Part shown: positions 1-7,299 of the stretch, piece after piece
Position numbering within the stretch: position 1 is the stretch's first letter
How the letters are laid out: each line of letters begins with the position of its first letter
Source: Pseudomonadota bacterium
GTDB taxonomy: Bacteria > Desulfobacterota > Desulfobulbia > Desulfobulbales > SURF-16
Assembly (NCBI GenBank): GCA_030597865.1
Contig: JAUVQZ010000094.1
Location: forward strand, 1 to 10,423
Direction: 5' to 3'
DNA length: 10,423 nt
The notes under the pieces: generated by a model
Seen by the model: the letters and a program-made list of their open reading frames with translations, nothing else
Told to the model about the DNA's origin: nothing
Databases searched by the model: none
Made by a program: the position numbers and the translations under genes

Positions 1-445
1 GGTTGGTCATTCTGAGCGACGGCGCTGGTTCCATGAAACCCATCAGGAGGTGGCCAACAAGGTTCGCGAGGCCATGGCCGTGGGGATAACCCCCATTGTC
101 TGCATTGATCAGCCCTATGCCCGAGCCCAGTTTGCCGCCCTTTCTGACCATGAGCTGAGTAATATTATCGTCGGCTATGGGCCGGCGGAGGCTGTTGGTG
201 TTGATATTGCCCCTTCACCCCAGAGGGTGCAGCAGGGCATTGGCAGGATTCAGGCCATGGTGCCGGGCACTACCCTGCTGTACGGTGGCTCGGTTCATGG
301 AAAAAATGCCGCTGAGTATATGAAAATCCCCGGCCTGTCCGGCCTCATGGTGGCCACGGCCAGCCTGGGGCCTGAAGAATTTGCAGGGATCTGTCAACAG
401 GTTGCTGAAAGCTGCCCTTTGCCAGGCCCCGAGACCGGCCCCTGA
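1..445 (+). CDS. Triosephosphate isomerase-like protein, 3' part only, with altered catalytic loop
   Basis: The reading frame is open from base 2, so the gene begins upstream of the window; a GTG at 50 is internal, not the start. The first residues, VGHSERRRWF, match the TIM motif holding the catalytic His and the following Ser-Glu. Further on are a CID segment (usually CIGE) and LLYGGSVHGKNAAEYM, the phosphate-binding GGSV loop. TIM normally interconverts dihydroxyacetone phosphate and glyceraldehyde 3-phosphate in the cytosol. Oddly, the segment that should read YEPVWAIGTG reads YGPAEAVGVD: the catalytic-base Glu position is Gly and lid loop 6 is not recognisable. The stretch between GHSERR and this motif is about a dozen residues shorter than in typical bacterial TIMs. 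The fold assignment is secure. Isomerase activity is doubtful, so I give no tpiA symbol. It is co-oriented with cooS, 78 bases upstream of it. Confidence 0.85.
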   Translation, partial: VGHSERRRWFHETHQEVANKVREAMAVGITPIVCIDQPYARAQFAALSDHELSNIIVGYGPAEAVGVDIAPSPQRVQQGIGRIQAMVPGTTLLYGGSVHGKNAAEYMKIPGLSGLMVATASLGPEEFAGICQQVAESCPLPGPETGP

Positions 446-458
446 GCCTGGCAAAGGG
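415..458 (+). promoter_or_regulatory. Perfect 13-bp hairpin spanning the TIM-like stop codon
   Basis: Bases 415-427 (CCCTTTGCCAGGC) are the exact reverse complement of 446-458 (GCCTGGCAAAGGG), with an 18-base GC-rich loop between. The left arm lies in the last codons of the TIM-like gene and the stop codon (443-445) is in the loop. No run of T follows, so it is not a canonical intrinsic terminator. It could be a processing or stability stem, an attenuator between the two genes, or a Rho-linked or non-canonical terminator. The structure is seen directly; the role is inference. Confidence 0.6.
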
Positions 459-507
459 TGCGCGTTCAGGGTTGGCTGGCAAGGAAAAAATAATATGACA
501 CCTGGAG

Positions 508-526
508 AAAGGAGGAAGGCGCTGTG
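508..526 (+). promoter_or_regulatory. Ribosome binding site fixing the GTG start of cooS
   Basis: AAAGGAGG at 508-515 is a near-perfect Shine-Dalgarno sequence, eight bases before the GTG at 524. It decides the start: the protein begins M-A-K-E-I and reaches the first iron-sulfur cysteine at residue 43, as expected for CooS. Confidence 0.8.
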
Positions 527-2401
527 GCAAAGGAGATAAGAACCATCGATCAAAGGTCGATATGGGATGACGCCCGCCAGATGCTGGCCAAGGCAGAGAA
601 GGACGGCGTGGAAACGGCCTGGGATCGCCTGGACCAGCAAAGCCCCCACTGCCAGTTTGGCGAAAGCGGTGTCTGTTGCCGACTCTGCACCATGGGGCCC
701 TGCCGAATCAGCAAAAAAGCGCCCCTTGGCGTCTGTGGTGCGGATGCCGATGTCATCGTGGCCCGCAACTTCGGCCGATTTGTGGCCGGCGGCTCTGCCG
801 GCCATTCCGACCATGGCCGGGACTGCATCGAGGCCCTTTATGAGGTGGCCCATGGCAAGACCGAGGACTACACCATCAAGGATGAGGCCAAGCTGCGGCG
901 TATTGCAGCTGAGCTTGGTATTGCTGAACAGGGCCGGGACACCCTGGAGGTGGCCAAGGACCTTGTTGAGGAGTTTTACTCTAATTACGGAAGCAGGCGC
1001 GACGAGGTTTCCTTTCTCTGCCGGGTGCCCCAGGGCCGCAAAGATATCTGGCAGAATCTTGGCATGACGCCCCGGGGCGTGGACCGGGAGATTGCCGAGA
1101 TGATGCACCGCACCCACATGGGGTGCGACAACGATACCGCCAACACCATGCTCCACAGTGCCCGCACCTGCCTGGCCGACGGCTGGGCCGGGTCGATGAT
1201 TGCCACTGAGATTTCCGATATCCTCTTTGGCACCCCCATGCCGCGCCTATCCATGGCCAACCTCGGCGTCATCAAGGAGGACCAGGTAAATATCCTGGTT
1301 CATGGCCATAACCCCATTGTCTCGGAAAAGATTGTTGAGGCGGTGAATGATCCCGAGCTCATTGCCCTGGCCAGAGAGAAGGGGGCAAGCGGTATCAACC
1401 TGGCCGGACTCTGCTGCACCGGCAACGAGCTCATGATGCGCCAGGGCGTGCCCATGGCCGGTAATCATCTGATGACCGAACTTGCCATTGTCACCGGCGC
1501 GGTGGAGCTCATTGTCGTGGATTATCAATGCATCATGCCCAGCCTGGTGACGGTGGGCAATTGCTACCACACCAAGATGGTGACCACCGCGGACAAGGCC
1601 AAGTTCAGCGGTGCCGAACATGTCAGGTTTGAGATGGCTAACGGCATGGCCCAGGCCCGCAAGGTGGTGAAGATGGCCATTGACCGCTATGCCATGCGCG
1701 ACAAGGCCCGGGTCCAGATTCCCCAAGGGCCGGTGGAGATGATGACCGGCTTCTCCAACGAGGCCCTGCTTACGGCCTTGGGCGGCAGCCTAACCCCCCT
1801 GATAGATGCCATCAAGGCCGGTAAGATCCGCGGTGCCGTAGCCATTGTCGGCTGTAATAATCCGAAATACCAGCAGGATTACGGCAACGTTAACCTGGCC
1901 AAGGAGTTGATCAAAAGGGACATTCTGGTGCTGGTCACCGGCTGCGTTACCACGGCCACCGCCAAGGCAGGTTTACTGATGCCTGAATCCATCAGCCAGG
2001 CAGGGCCGGGACTTCAGGAGATCTGCGGCGCCCTGGGCATCCCGCCGGTTATCCATATGGGCCGCTGTGTGGATAACGCCCGGATTCTCCAGCTTGCCGC
2101 CATGTTGGCCAATGAGCTTGGAGTGGATATTTCCGACCTGCCCCTGGCCGGCTCGTCGCCGGAGTGGTATTCGGAAAAGGCGGCGGCCATCGCCACCTAT
2201 TGTGTGGCCTCCGGCATTTACACCCACCTCGGCCATCCCCCCAACATCACCGGCTCAAAGCTTGTGACCAACCTGGCCCTCAAGGGCCTTGATGACCTGG
2301 TGGGCGCCTGTTTTATGGTGGAACCCGACCCCTTTAAGGCCGCAGAACTCATTGATGAGAGGATCAAACAGAAACGCACGGGTCTGGGGTTACCTGGTTG
2401 A
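524..2401 (+). CDS. cooS: Anaerobic Ni-Fe carbon monoxide dehydrogenase catalytic subunit
   Basis: 625 residues, close to the usual length for monofunctional CooS. It catalyses reversible oxidation of CO with water to CO2, two electrons and two protons, in the cytosol or at the inner face of the membrane. Residues 43-71 hold the D- and B-cluster cysteines (C43, C51, C52, C55, C60, C71). The CX7C spacing of C43 and C51 suggests a [4Fe-4S] rather than [2Fe-2S] D-cluster. Candidate C-cluster (Ni-Fe-S) ligands are H262 in GHNP, C297/C298 in GLCCTGNE, C336 in YQCIMP, C444 in VGCNNPKY, C474 in VTGCVTT and C515 in HMGRCVDN. His94 and His97 lie in AGHSDHGRD, and K552 in SEKA matches the catalytic Lys by spacing. 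All key residues look intact. No cooF, cooC or acs genes are next to it in the window; a TIM-like gene precedes it and a terminator follows. Ligand numbers are assigned from memory of the family. Confidence 0.97.
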   Translation: MAKEIRTIDQRSIWDDARQMLAKAEKDGVETAWDRLDQQSPHCQFGESGVCCRLCTMGPCRISKKAPLGVCGADADVIVARNFGRFVAGGSAGHSDHGRDCIEALYEVAHGKTEDYTIKDEAKLRRIAAELGIAEQGRDTLEVAKDLVEEFYSNYGSRRDEVSFLCRVPQGRKDIWQNLGMTPRGVDREIAEMMHRTHMGCDNDTANTMLHSARTCLADGWAGSMIATEISDILFGTPMPRLSMANLGVIKEDQVNILVHGHNPIVSEKIVEAVNDPELIALAREKGASGINLAGLCCTGNELMMRQGVPMAGNHLMTELAIVTGAVELIVVDYQCIMPSLVTVGNCYHTKMVTTADKAKFSGAEHVRFEMANGMAQARKVVKMAIDRYAMRDKARVQIPQGPVEMMTGFSNEALLTALGGSLTPLIDAIKAGKIRGAVAIVGCNNPKYQQDYGNVNLAKELIKRDILVLVTGCVTTATAKAGLLMPESISQAGPGLQEICGALGIPPVIHMGRCVDNARILQLAAMLANELGVDISDLPLAGSSPEWYSEKAAAIATYCVASGIYTHLGHPPNITGSKLVTNLALKGLDDLVGACFMVEPDPFKAAELIDERIKQKRTGLGLPG

Positions 2402-2428
2402 CCAGGACCAGCCTGATCTGGATTTACC

Positions 2429-2464
2429 AAGCCCCCTTTGCTTCATGGAAGGGGGCTTTTCTTT
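2429..2464 (+). terminator. Intrinsic terminator of cooS
   Basis: AAGCCCCCTT (2429-2438) pairs perfectly with AAGGGGGCTT (2449-2458) around a 10-base loop. The transcript then runs into TTCTTTT. It lies 28 bases after the cooS stop, a textbook rho-independent terminator ending the cooS transcript. Confidence 0.9.
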
Positions 2465-2478
2465 TGGAGTACAGTGGA

Positions 2479-2519
2479 AGGTTCAGGGCTGGTTTCTTAC
2501 TCCATCCGGCCCTGAACCT
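2479..2519. repeat. 11-bp inverted repeat between convergent genes, REP-like
   Basis: AGGTTCAGGGC (2479-2489) and GCCCTGAACCT (2509-2519) are exact reverse complements with a 19-base spacer. No T-run follows on either strand, so it is not an obvious terminator for the minus-strand permease. The right arm and flank, GCCCTGAACCTGTCCGAAGG, resemble the widespread proteobacterial intergenic palindrome built on CTTCGACAGGCTCAGGGC. I infer a decayed REP-type element; it may still act as a barrier between the converging transcripts. Confidence 0.45.
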
Positions 2520-2578
2520 GTCCGAAGGCGGTGCCCAACACAACAATATACAGACCAAAAACATGATGACAACAAGGC

Positions 2579-3547
2579 TTAGCCTGGCACCCCTTCCGGG
2601 CCCTTGGCCCCGTGCTGGAGGACAATGGTGGCCAGGCTGACCACAATGACCCCGGGCAGGATAATGGCCGATGGCAGCCCCTTGCCAAAGGTCCAATTAA
2701 TCAAAAGGACAAAGGCCGGATAGAAATAGCTATAGGCCATGACCCGGGTGGGCCCCAGATACAGGGTGGCGGTATGGGAGAGATAAAAGGTGATGATTGT
2801 CGAGAACACGGCCAGATAAACAATACCGGCCCACACCGTGGTTGACACCTCCTGCCACTGGACATCGGCCAGGCGGGGAATGGAGAGGAGCAGCAGCCAA
2901 CCCATGCCGGTGACCAAGACCCAGAAGGTCATCACCACCATGGATTCCTGGCGATGAAATGTCTTTACCAGCGGCGTGTAGGCGGCCATGAGAAAGCAGC
3001 CGGCCAGAAAGAGCAGATCGCCATGGTTGACATCAAGGGTCAGCAGGCGGGCCACATCTCCCTGGAAAATAACCCAGAGTGCGCCCACCATGCCGCAAAA
3101 GAGGGCCAGCAATCGGTGGCGCCCCAGGCGTTCACCCAGAAAAAGGGCGCTGTAGATACCGGAGATGCCCGGCACCATGGTGAAGATAATACTGGTATTG
3201 ATCGCAGTGGTGTAACGCAGGGCCTCGAACATGCACCAGAAAAAACCAACGGTGCTGGCGCTGACCAGGCTATAGCCCCCCAGCTGCCCCAGGCTGGGAC
3301 GAAAATGCCTGTAACGCCACAGGATAAAAGGGGCGAGGCAGAACACCGCCACCACGTAGCGCACCAGGAGCAGCACAGCCGGATCCAGGCCGTGGGTGAT
3401 GGCCTCGCCCACGGTGAAGGAACCCGACACGATCATGGCGGCAAAGAGCATGAGGCTGTGGATCAGCCACAGGGGGAGCCCGTTATGGGGGGAGGAGTCC
3501 CGGCGGGCGTTTGCCCTCAAAGATTTTTTTTGCAGCTGCTCTGTCAC
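2579..3547 (-). CDS. DMT-superfamily permease with two EamA domains
   Basis: 322 residues with about ten hydrophobic segments in the inner membrane. The first EamA half is roughly residues 28-162 and the second 176-312. Family signatures are visible: ALRYTTAINTSIIFTMVP followed by a FLGERLG turn in the first half, and GPTRVMAYSYFYPAFVLLIN in the second. Such proteins export or exchange small metabolites, including amino acids, but the substrate cannot be read from sequence. The basic N-terminus (about 25 residues) faces the cytoplasm by the positive-inside rule. The GTG start overlaps the stop of the upstream lipoprotein gene as GTGA, and only a weak GAG precedes it, so translation probably depends on coupling. 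An internal start is possible because the first ~22 residues are not part of the fold. It converges on cooS. Confidence 0.9.
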   Translation of the reverse strand: MTEQLQKKSLRANARRDSSPHNGLPLWLIHSLMLFAAMIVSGSFTVGEAITHGLDPAVLLLVRYVVAVFCLAPFILWRYRHFRPSLGQLGGYSLVSASTVGFFWCMFEALRYTTAINTSIIFTMVPGISGIYSALFLGERLGRHRLLALFCGMVGALWVIFQGDVARLLTLDVNHGDLLFLAGCFLMAAYTPLVKTFHRQESMVVMTFWVLVTGMGWLLLLSIPRLADVQWQEVSTTVWAGIVYLAVFSTIITFYLSHTATLYLGPTRVMAYSYFYPAFVLLINWTFGKGLPSAIILPGVIVVSLATIVLQHGAKGPEGVPG

Positions 3548-3879
3548 CGGGGATTCTCAAAAAAGACGTAGGAGGTCGAATAGTCGCTGAACTCGAAATA
3601 GACCTTTTTTTCGTCCCTATCCTCCACCCCGTTAAGATTGGCATCGAGAATACCATAGCCAAAACGATAGGGCCGGGCTCCGGCGCCATCGGTGGAGGAG
3701 GCAGTGGTCAATTTGTCGATCTTTAAAAAGCGTTTGACCAGCTTATCACCGGCATAGATCTCAAGAACGCCGTCAGTCCCTGTCCAGTTCTGGACGGCAC
3801 GGCCAATCTTGTTTTGCGTCTCCTGGGTGCATCCTGCCGCAAAAAGGAGAATAACAATAAGGGTGGCGGCTAATCGCAT
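3544..3879 (-). CDS. Small predicted lipoprotein of unknown function
   Basis: 111 residues. The N-terminus MRLAATLIVILLFAAGC is a type II signal peptide with lipobox AAGC, so the protein is probably lipid-anchored at Cys17 in the cell envelope. The mature part of about 95 residues holds GVLEIYAGDKLVKRFLKIDK, then an Asp/Asn-rich turn (ILDANLNGVEDRDEKKVYFEF) that could bind calcium or be a simple loop, and an aromatic tail ending YVFFENPR. I do not recognise a family. The start is supported by GAGGAAAG a few bases upstream on the minus strand. It is the first gene of a two-gene unit with the permease and is divergent from the transglycosylase gene. Confidence 0.75.
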   Translation of the reverse strand: MRLAATLIVILLFAAGCTQETQNKIGRAVQNWTGTDGVLEIYAGDKLVKRFLKIDKLTTASSTDGAGARPYRFGYGILDANLNGVEDRDEKKVYFEFSDYSTSYVFFENPR

Positions 3880-3977
3880 GGCTCTTTCCTCTGGTTGAAG
3901 GTAATGGCATAAAAAGTGCCTTAGAAATACCGCAAAGGGGGAGGAATAGCCAGGGGAGAAACATGGGGCCGCAAAAA

Positions 3978-4043
3978 GGGGACTGGATTAACGAAAAATA
4001 TTGTCCAAGTGGTGTGGACAGATTAAATAAAGGGCGCGTCCCC
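3978..4043. repeat. Nested inverted repeat in the leader of the transglycosylase gene
   Basis: GGGGAC (3978-3983) pairs with GTCCCC (4038-4043), and inside it TGTCC (4002-4006) pairs with GGACA (4016-4020) around a nine-base loop. The right side runs GGACAGATTAAATAAAG. The layout resembles REP/BIME-like intergenic palindromes. Because it lies between the two candidate starts of the downstream gene, it argues that 3963-4076 is leader rather than coding sequence. Family membership is inference. Confidence 0.4.
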
Positions 4044-4076
4044 CCCCTTACCATCCCCCCATACGGCCCTGCCCCC

Positions 4077-5480
4077 ATGACCCCAAAACTGCTCATCACC
4101 CTTGTCTCCCTGGTTTTCTTCATGCCAGGCTGCGGCCAGTCTCCAGATACCCTGGCCAAGATCAAAGAGGCGGGGGAGCTTGTGGTCGCCACTCGTAATA
4201 ATGCCAACTGCTACTATCATTATCAGGGAGAGCCTGTTGGTTTCGAGTATGACCTGGCCAAGGCCTTTAGCAATTATCTCGGGGTCAAGATCACCCCCAA
4301 GGTTGTGGAGTGGGAATCTCTTCTTACCGCCATTGCCACAGATCAGGTCCATATGGCTGCGGCCGGACTGTCCATAACTCCCGGGCGTCAGAAGTTGGTT
4401 GATTTTTCAGATCCCTACCTTGAGGTCCAACCCCAGATCATAGTGCACCGCAGCGGCGTCAAAATCGACCGGCTGGCAGACCTCTACGGACAGGAGATCC
4501 ACGTACGCCAAGGCACCACCTACCAGGAGATCCTTGAGGATCTTAACAAAAAACTCCCCAGTGATATCAAGATAGTCCTCCACAACGATGTCCCCACCGA
4601 AGAACTCATCCGTCAGGTTTCCAGCCGTAAGATCCCCATTACCATGGCAGACTCCAACATCGCCCTTCTCAACCAGCGTTATCATCCTGACATTGAATTG
4701 GCCCTTGATCTTGGCCCGGATCACTCCCTGGGCTGGGCATTTAAGAAGGGGGACAGCCGCTTCAATGCCCAAATTAACGAGTTTCTCACCTTTGCCAAGG
4801 AAAGCGGCCTCTATGACAATATCTACAACCGTTATTATAACGATGGCCACATCTTTGATTATGTGGATCTGCAGGTCTTTCATCGCCGCCTGCGCAGCCG
4901 GTTGCCGCGCTATGCCGGTCTGATCAAAAGGGAGGCCGAGGCCAACGATTTTGACTGGCGCCTGATCACGGCCGTGATCTACCAGGAGTCCCACTTTAAC
5001 CCCCGGGCCCGCAGCCATACCGGGGTGCGGGGGTTGATGCAGGTTACCAGGGATACGGCCCGCAGGATGGGGGTCAATAACCGCATAGACCCGAATAAAA
5101 ACGTCCATGCCGGGGTGAAGTATCTTCGGACGCGCTATGACTACTGGTCCCACATCAATGAACCGGATCGGACAAAATTTGCCCTGGCCAGCTATAATAT
5201 CGGCCTCGGTCACGTCCGTGATGCCCAAAAAATTGCCCTCGAGCTGGGGCTGCCCCCTGACAAATGGTCTGGTATCCAGCAGACCCTGCCGCTGCTGCGG
5301 GAAAAAAAATATTACCAAAGGAGTAAGCACGGTTACGCCAGGGGTACAGAGCCGGTACTGTACGTCAGCAGGATCTTTACCTATTACGATATCCTGCGCC
5401 AAAAGGATCTTGACTGGCTGCCCGTTGAACTGGCCCCTGACCAGAACAAAAGGCTGATAAAGAAACCATCAGCCCCTTAA
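4077..5480 (+). CDS. MltF-like membrane-bound lytic transglycosylase
   Basis: 467 residues from the ATG at 4077. The protein starts MTPKLLITLVSLVFFMPGC, a signal peptide with a plausible lipobox at Cys19. Residues about 30-262 are a bacterial solute-binding domain of the SBP_3 type (ELVVATRNN, GFEYDLAKAF, AAAGLSITPGRQKLVDFSDPY). Residues about 285-440 are an SLT lysozyme-like domain with catalytic Glu304 in IYQESHFNP, then GVRGLMQVTRDTA and the ASYNIGLGHVRDA motif. This order is that of MltF, which cleaves the MurNAc-GlcNAc bond of peptidoglycan to form 1,6-anhydro ends during wall remodelling and recycling. An in-frame ATG at 3963 has a GGGGAG upstream and would add 38 residues before the hydrophobic segment. 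I prefer 4077 because the signal peptide then begins normally, although it lacks a clear Shine-Dalgarno. It is divergent from the lipoprotein gene. Confidence 0.9.
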   Translation: MTPKLLITLVSLVFFMPGCGQSPDTLAKIKEAGELVVATRNNANCYYHYQGEPVGFEYDLAKAFSNYLGVKITPKVVEWESLLTAIATDQVHMAAAGLSITPGRQKLVDFSDPYLEVQPQIIVHRSGVKIDRLADLYGQEIHVRQGTTYQEILEDLNKKLPSDIKIVLHNDVPTEELIRQVSSRKIPITMADSNIALLNQRYHPDIELALDLGPDHSLGWAFKKGDSRFNAQINEFLTFAKESGLYDNIYNRYYNDGHIFDYVDLQVFHRRLRSRLPRYAGLIKREAEANDFDWRLITAVIYQESHFNPRARSHTGVRGLMQVTRDTARRMGVNNRIDPNKNVHAGVKYLRTRYDYWSHINEPDRTKFALASYNIGLGHVRDAQKIALELGLPPDKWSGIQQTLPLLREKKYYQRSKHGYARGTEPVLYVSRIFTYYDILRQKDLDWLPVELAPDQNKRLIKKPSAP

Positions 5481-5619
5481 ACGCCCCCTCGGGATGCCGT
5501 GACTCCAAGACCTTAACACGTCACCCATGGGCGGGTTGACCAATCAACATGCCAGGCAATTTCAGACTGTGACCTTTGCCACAAACCCATTAATTCTACC
5601 ACCACCTTCACAGAAGATT

Positions 5620-7290
5620 ATGGAATTTCTACATACAGCATCCTTTACAAATAGTGTCTGGGTGGGCAGCGCCTTTCTCCTTGGCTTTGCCTTTAAGCGG
5701 CTCAACCTGCCGCCCATGCTCGGCTTTCTCCTCTCCGGGTTTGTCATGAACCTTCTGGGCTTGACCGGTGGCTCCCTTGAACTGGAAAAGATTGCCGACC
5801 TGGGCATTATCCTGCTCCTGTTCACCATCGGCCTCAAACTCGAACTCAAGGGGCTGGCAAAGCCGGAGGTCTGGGGCGGGGCCACCATCCATGCCATGAT
5901 CTCCGTCCTTTTCCTGGCCGTGCTCATCATGGTCGGCGCCTCATTTGGTCTGACGCAGTTGGCCGGTCTGAGTGTGGGCCAGGCAGCATTGATCGGTTTT
6001 GCCCTGAGTTTTTCCAGCACGGTTTTTGCCGTCAAATTCCTTGAAGAAAAGGGACAGATGAGCGCCCTGCATGGACGGGCTGCCATCGGCATTCTCATTA
6101 TCCAGGACCTGTTGGCTGTTTTATTCCTCACCATCTCAAAGGGTGAGTTCCCCTCGATCTGGGCCCTGGCCCTCCCCCTTGTCCTCCTTGCCGCCCTTCC
6201 CCTTTTAAAATACATCATTAATCATATCGGCCATGGCGAACTTCTGCCCCTTTCCGGGTTTTTTATTGCCCTGGTGATAGGCACCACCAGCTTCTCCCTG
6301 GTGGGGCTCAAGCCCGATCTTGGCGCCTTGATTGTCGGCATCCTGGTTGGCTCCCATTCCCGCTCCTCAGAACTGGCCAAGTCACTTTATAGCTTCAAGG
6401 ACCTCTTTCTGGTCGGTTTCTTTTTTAGTATCGGCCTGACCGGCGTACCCCAAATGGAGCATGTGCTTATTGCCCTTGCCCTGCTGCCGGCCCTGGCCTT
6501 CAAGTCATTATTGTTTTTCCTGATATTGACCCGTTTCCGCCTTCGGGCCCGCACAAGTCTGCTGGCCGCCCTGGCCCTCTCTAATTATTCAGAATTCGGC
6601 CTGCTTGTTGCGGCGATTGCCACGAAAAAGGGCTGGCTCGGCCCTGAATGGCTGATCATCATCGCCCTGGCCCTGACCTTTTCCTTTCTGCTGGCAGCGC
6701 CATTAAACAACAAGGCGATAGCCCTTTACGATCGTTTTGCCGATTTTTTCCGGCGATTCGAGACCAAAACCCGCCACAGAGATGATTTTAAAATAGACCT
6801 TGGCACGGCTGACATTCTCATTTTCGGCATGGGCCCCTTGGGAACCACGGCCTATGACACCACCTGTAAACGCCAGCCTGGCAAGGTGCTTGCCGTGGAA
6901 TACAACAAAAAAACAGTGGAGACGCTTCGCCGTGACGGCTACAAGGTGATCTGGGGGGATGCCATGGATTATGACTTCTGGCATAAGATCAATCTGGACA
7001 AGATCAAACTCATCATGCTGACCATGACCAAACACCAGATAAACCTCATGGCCCTACAGGAAATCAAGGCCACTGGTTTCCAGGGACCGGTTACGGCCAC
7101 GGCCCGTTTTGAGGATGAACAGCTGGAACTTGAGGAGGCCGGTGCCACCGCAGCCTATAATATTTTTGCTGAGGCCGGTGCCGGTTATGCCAACCATGTA
7201 TGCTTAAACACCAGCCTGATCTGCAAATCAGATCTTGTCGCCCCTGGGGCTGGGGCAAAAATCCCGCTATTTAAGAAAGGCAACCCATAA
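5620..7290 (+). CDS. CPA2/Kef-type monovalent cation:proton antiporter with TrkA-N domain
   Basis: 556 residues from the ATG at 5620, which is preceded by AGAAG and starts MEFLHTASFTNS just before the first membrane segment. A start at 5527 is possible but lacks a Shine-Dalgarno and adds a non-hydrophobic leader. Residues about 8-375 form the Na/H-exchanger-type membrane domain with roughly 12 segments. It includes LGFLLSGFVMN, the unwound-helix region GFALSFSSTVFAVKFLEEKG, and ILIIQDLLAV with Asp163, the likely ion-coupling residue. The cytoplasmic part has a Rossmann fold with GMGPLG at 403-408, the beta-2 acidic residue in AVEYN, and WGDAMD, typical of nucleotide-gated TrkA-N/RCK domains. 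There is no TrkA-C domain after it. It probably exchanges K+ or Na+ for H+ under nucleotide control; ion preference cannot be told. It follows the transglycosylase gene by 139 bases with no terminator I can see. Confidence 0.92.
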   Translation: MEFLHTASFTNSVWVGSAFLLGFAFKRLNLPPMLGFLLSGFVMNLLGLTGGSLELEKIADLGIILLLFTIGLKLELKGLAKPEVWGGATIHAMISVLFLAVLIMVGASFGLTQLAGLSVGQAALIGFALSFSSTVFAVKFLEEKGQMSALHGRAAIGILIIQDLLAVLFLTISKGEFPSIWALALPLVLLAALPLLKYIINHIGHGELLPLSGFFIALVIGTTSFSLVGLKPDLGALIVGILVGSHSRSSELAKSLYSFKDLFLVGFFFSIGLTGVPQMEHVLIALALLPALAFKSLLFFLILTRFRLRARTSLLAALALSNYSEFGLLVAAIATKKGWLGPEWLIIIALALTFSFLLAAPLNNKAIALYDRFADFFRRFETKTRHRDDFKIDLGTADILIFGMGPLGTTAYDTTCKRQPGKVLAVEYNKKTVETLRRDGYKVIWGDAMDYDFWHKINLDKIKLIMLTMTKHQINLMALQEIKATGFQGPVTATARFEDEQLELEEAGATAAYNIFAEAGAGYANHVCLNTSLICKSDLVAPGAGAKIPLFKKGNP

Positions 7291-7299
7291 ATACCCCCC

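Noticed and set aside
50..52. GTG preceded by AGGAG as the start of the TIM-like gene
   Set aside because: The frame is open to the window edge and encodes the conserved GHSERR motif upstream, so the gene begins outside the window.
215..1156. 313-codon open frame on the minus strand
   Set aside because: It lies opposite the TIM-like gene and cooS, whose motifs are unmistakable. It is a high-GC antisense shadow with no domain signature.
4407..5402. 331-codon minus-strand open frame
   Set aside because: It is antisense to the SBP and SLT domains of the transglycosylase; composition is the mirror of the real gene and no motif is visible.
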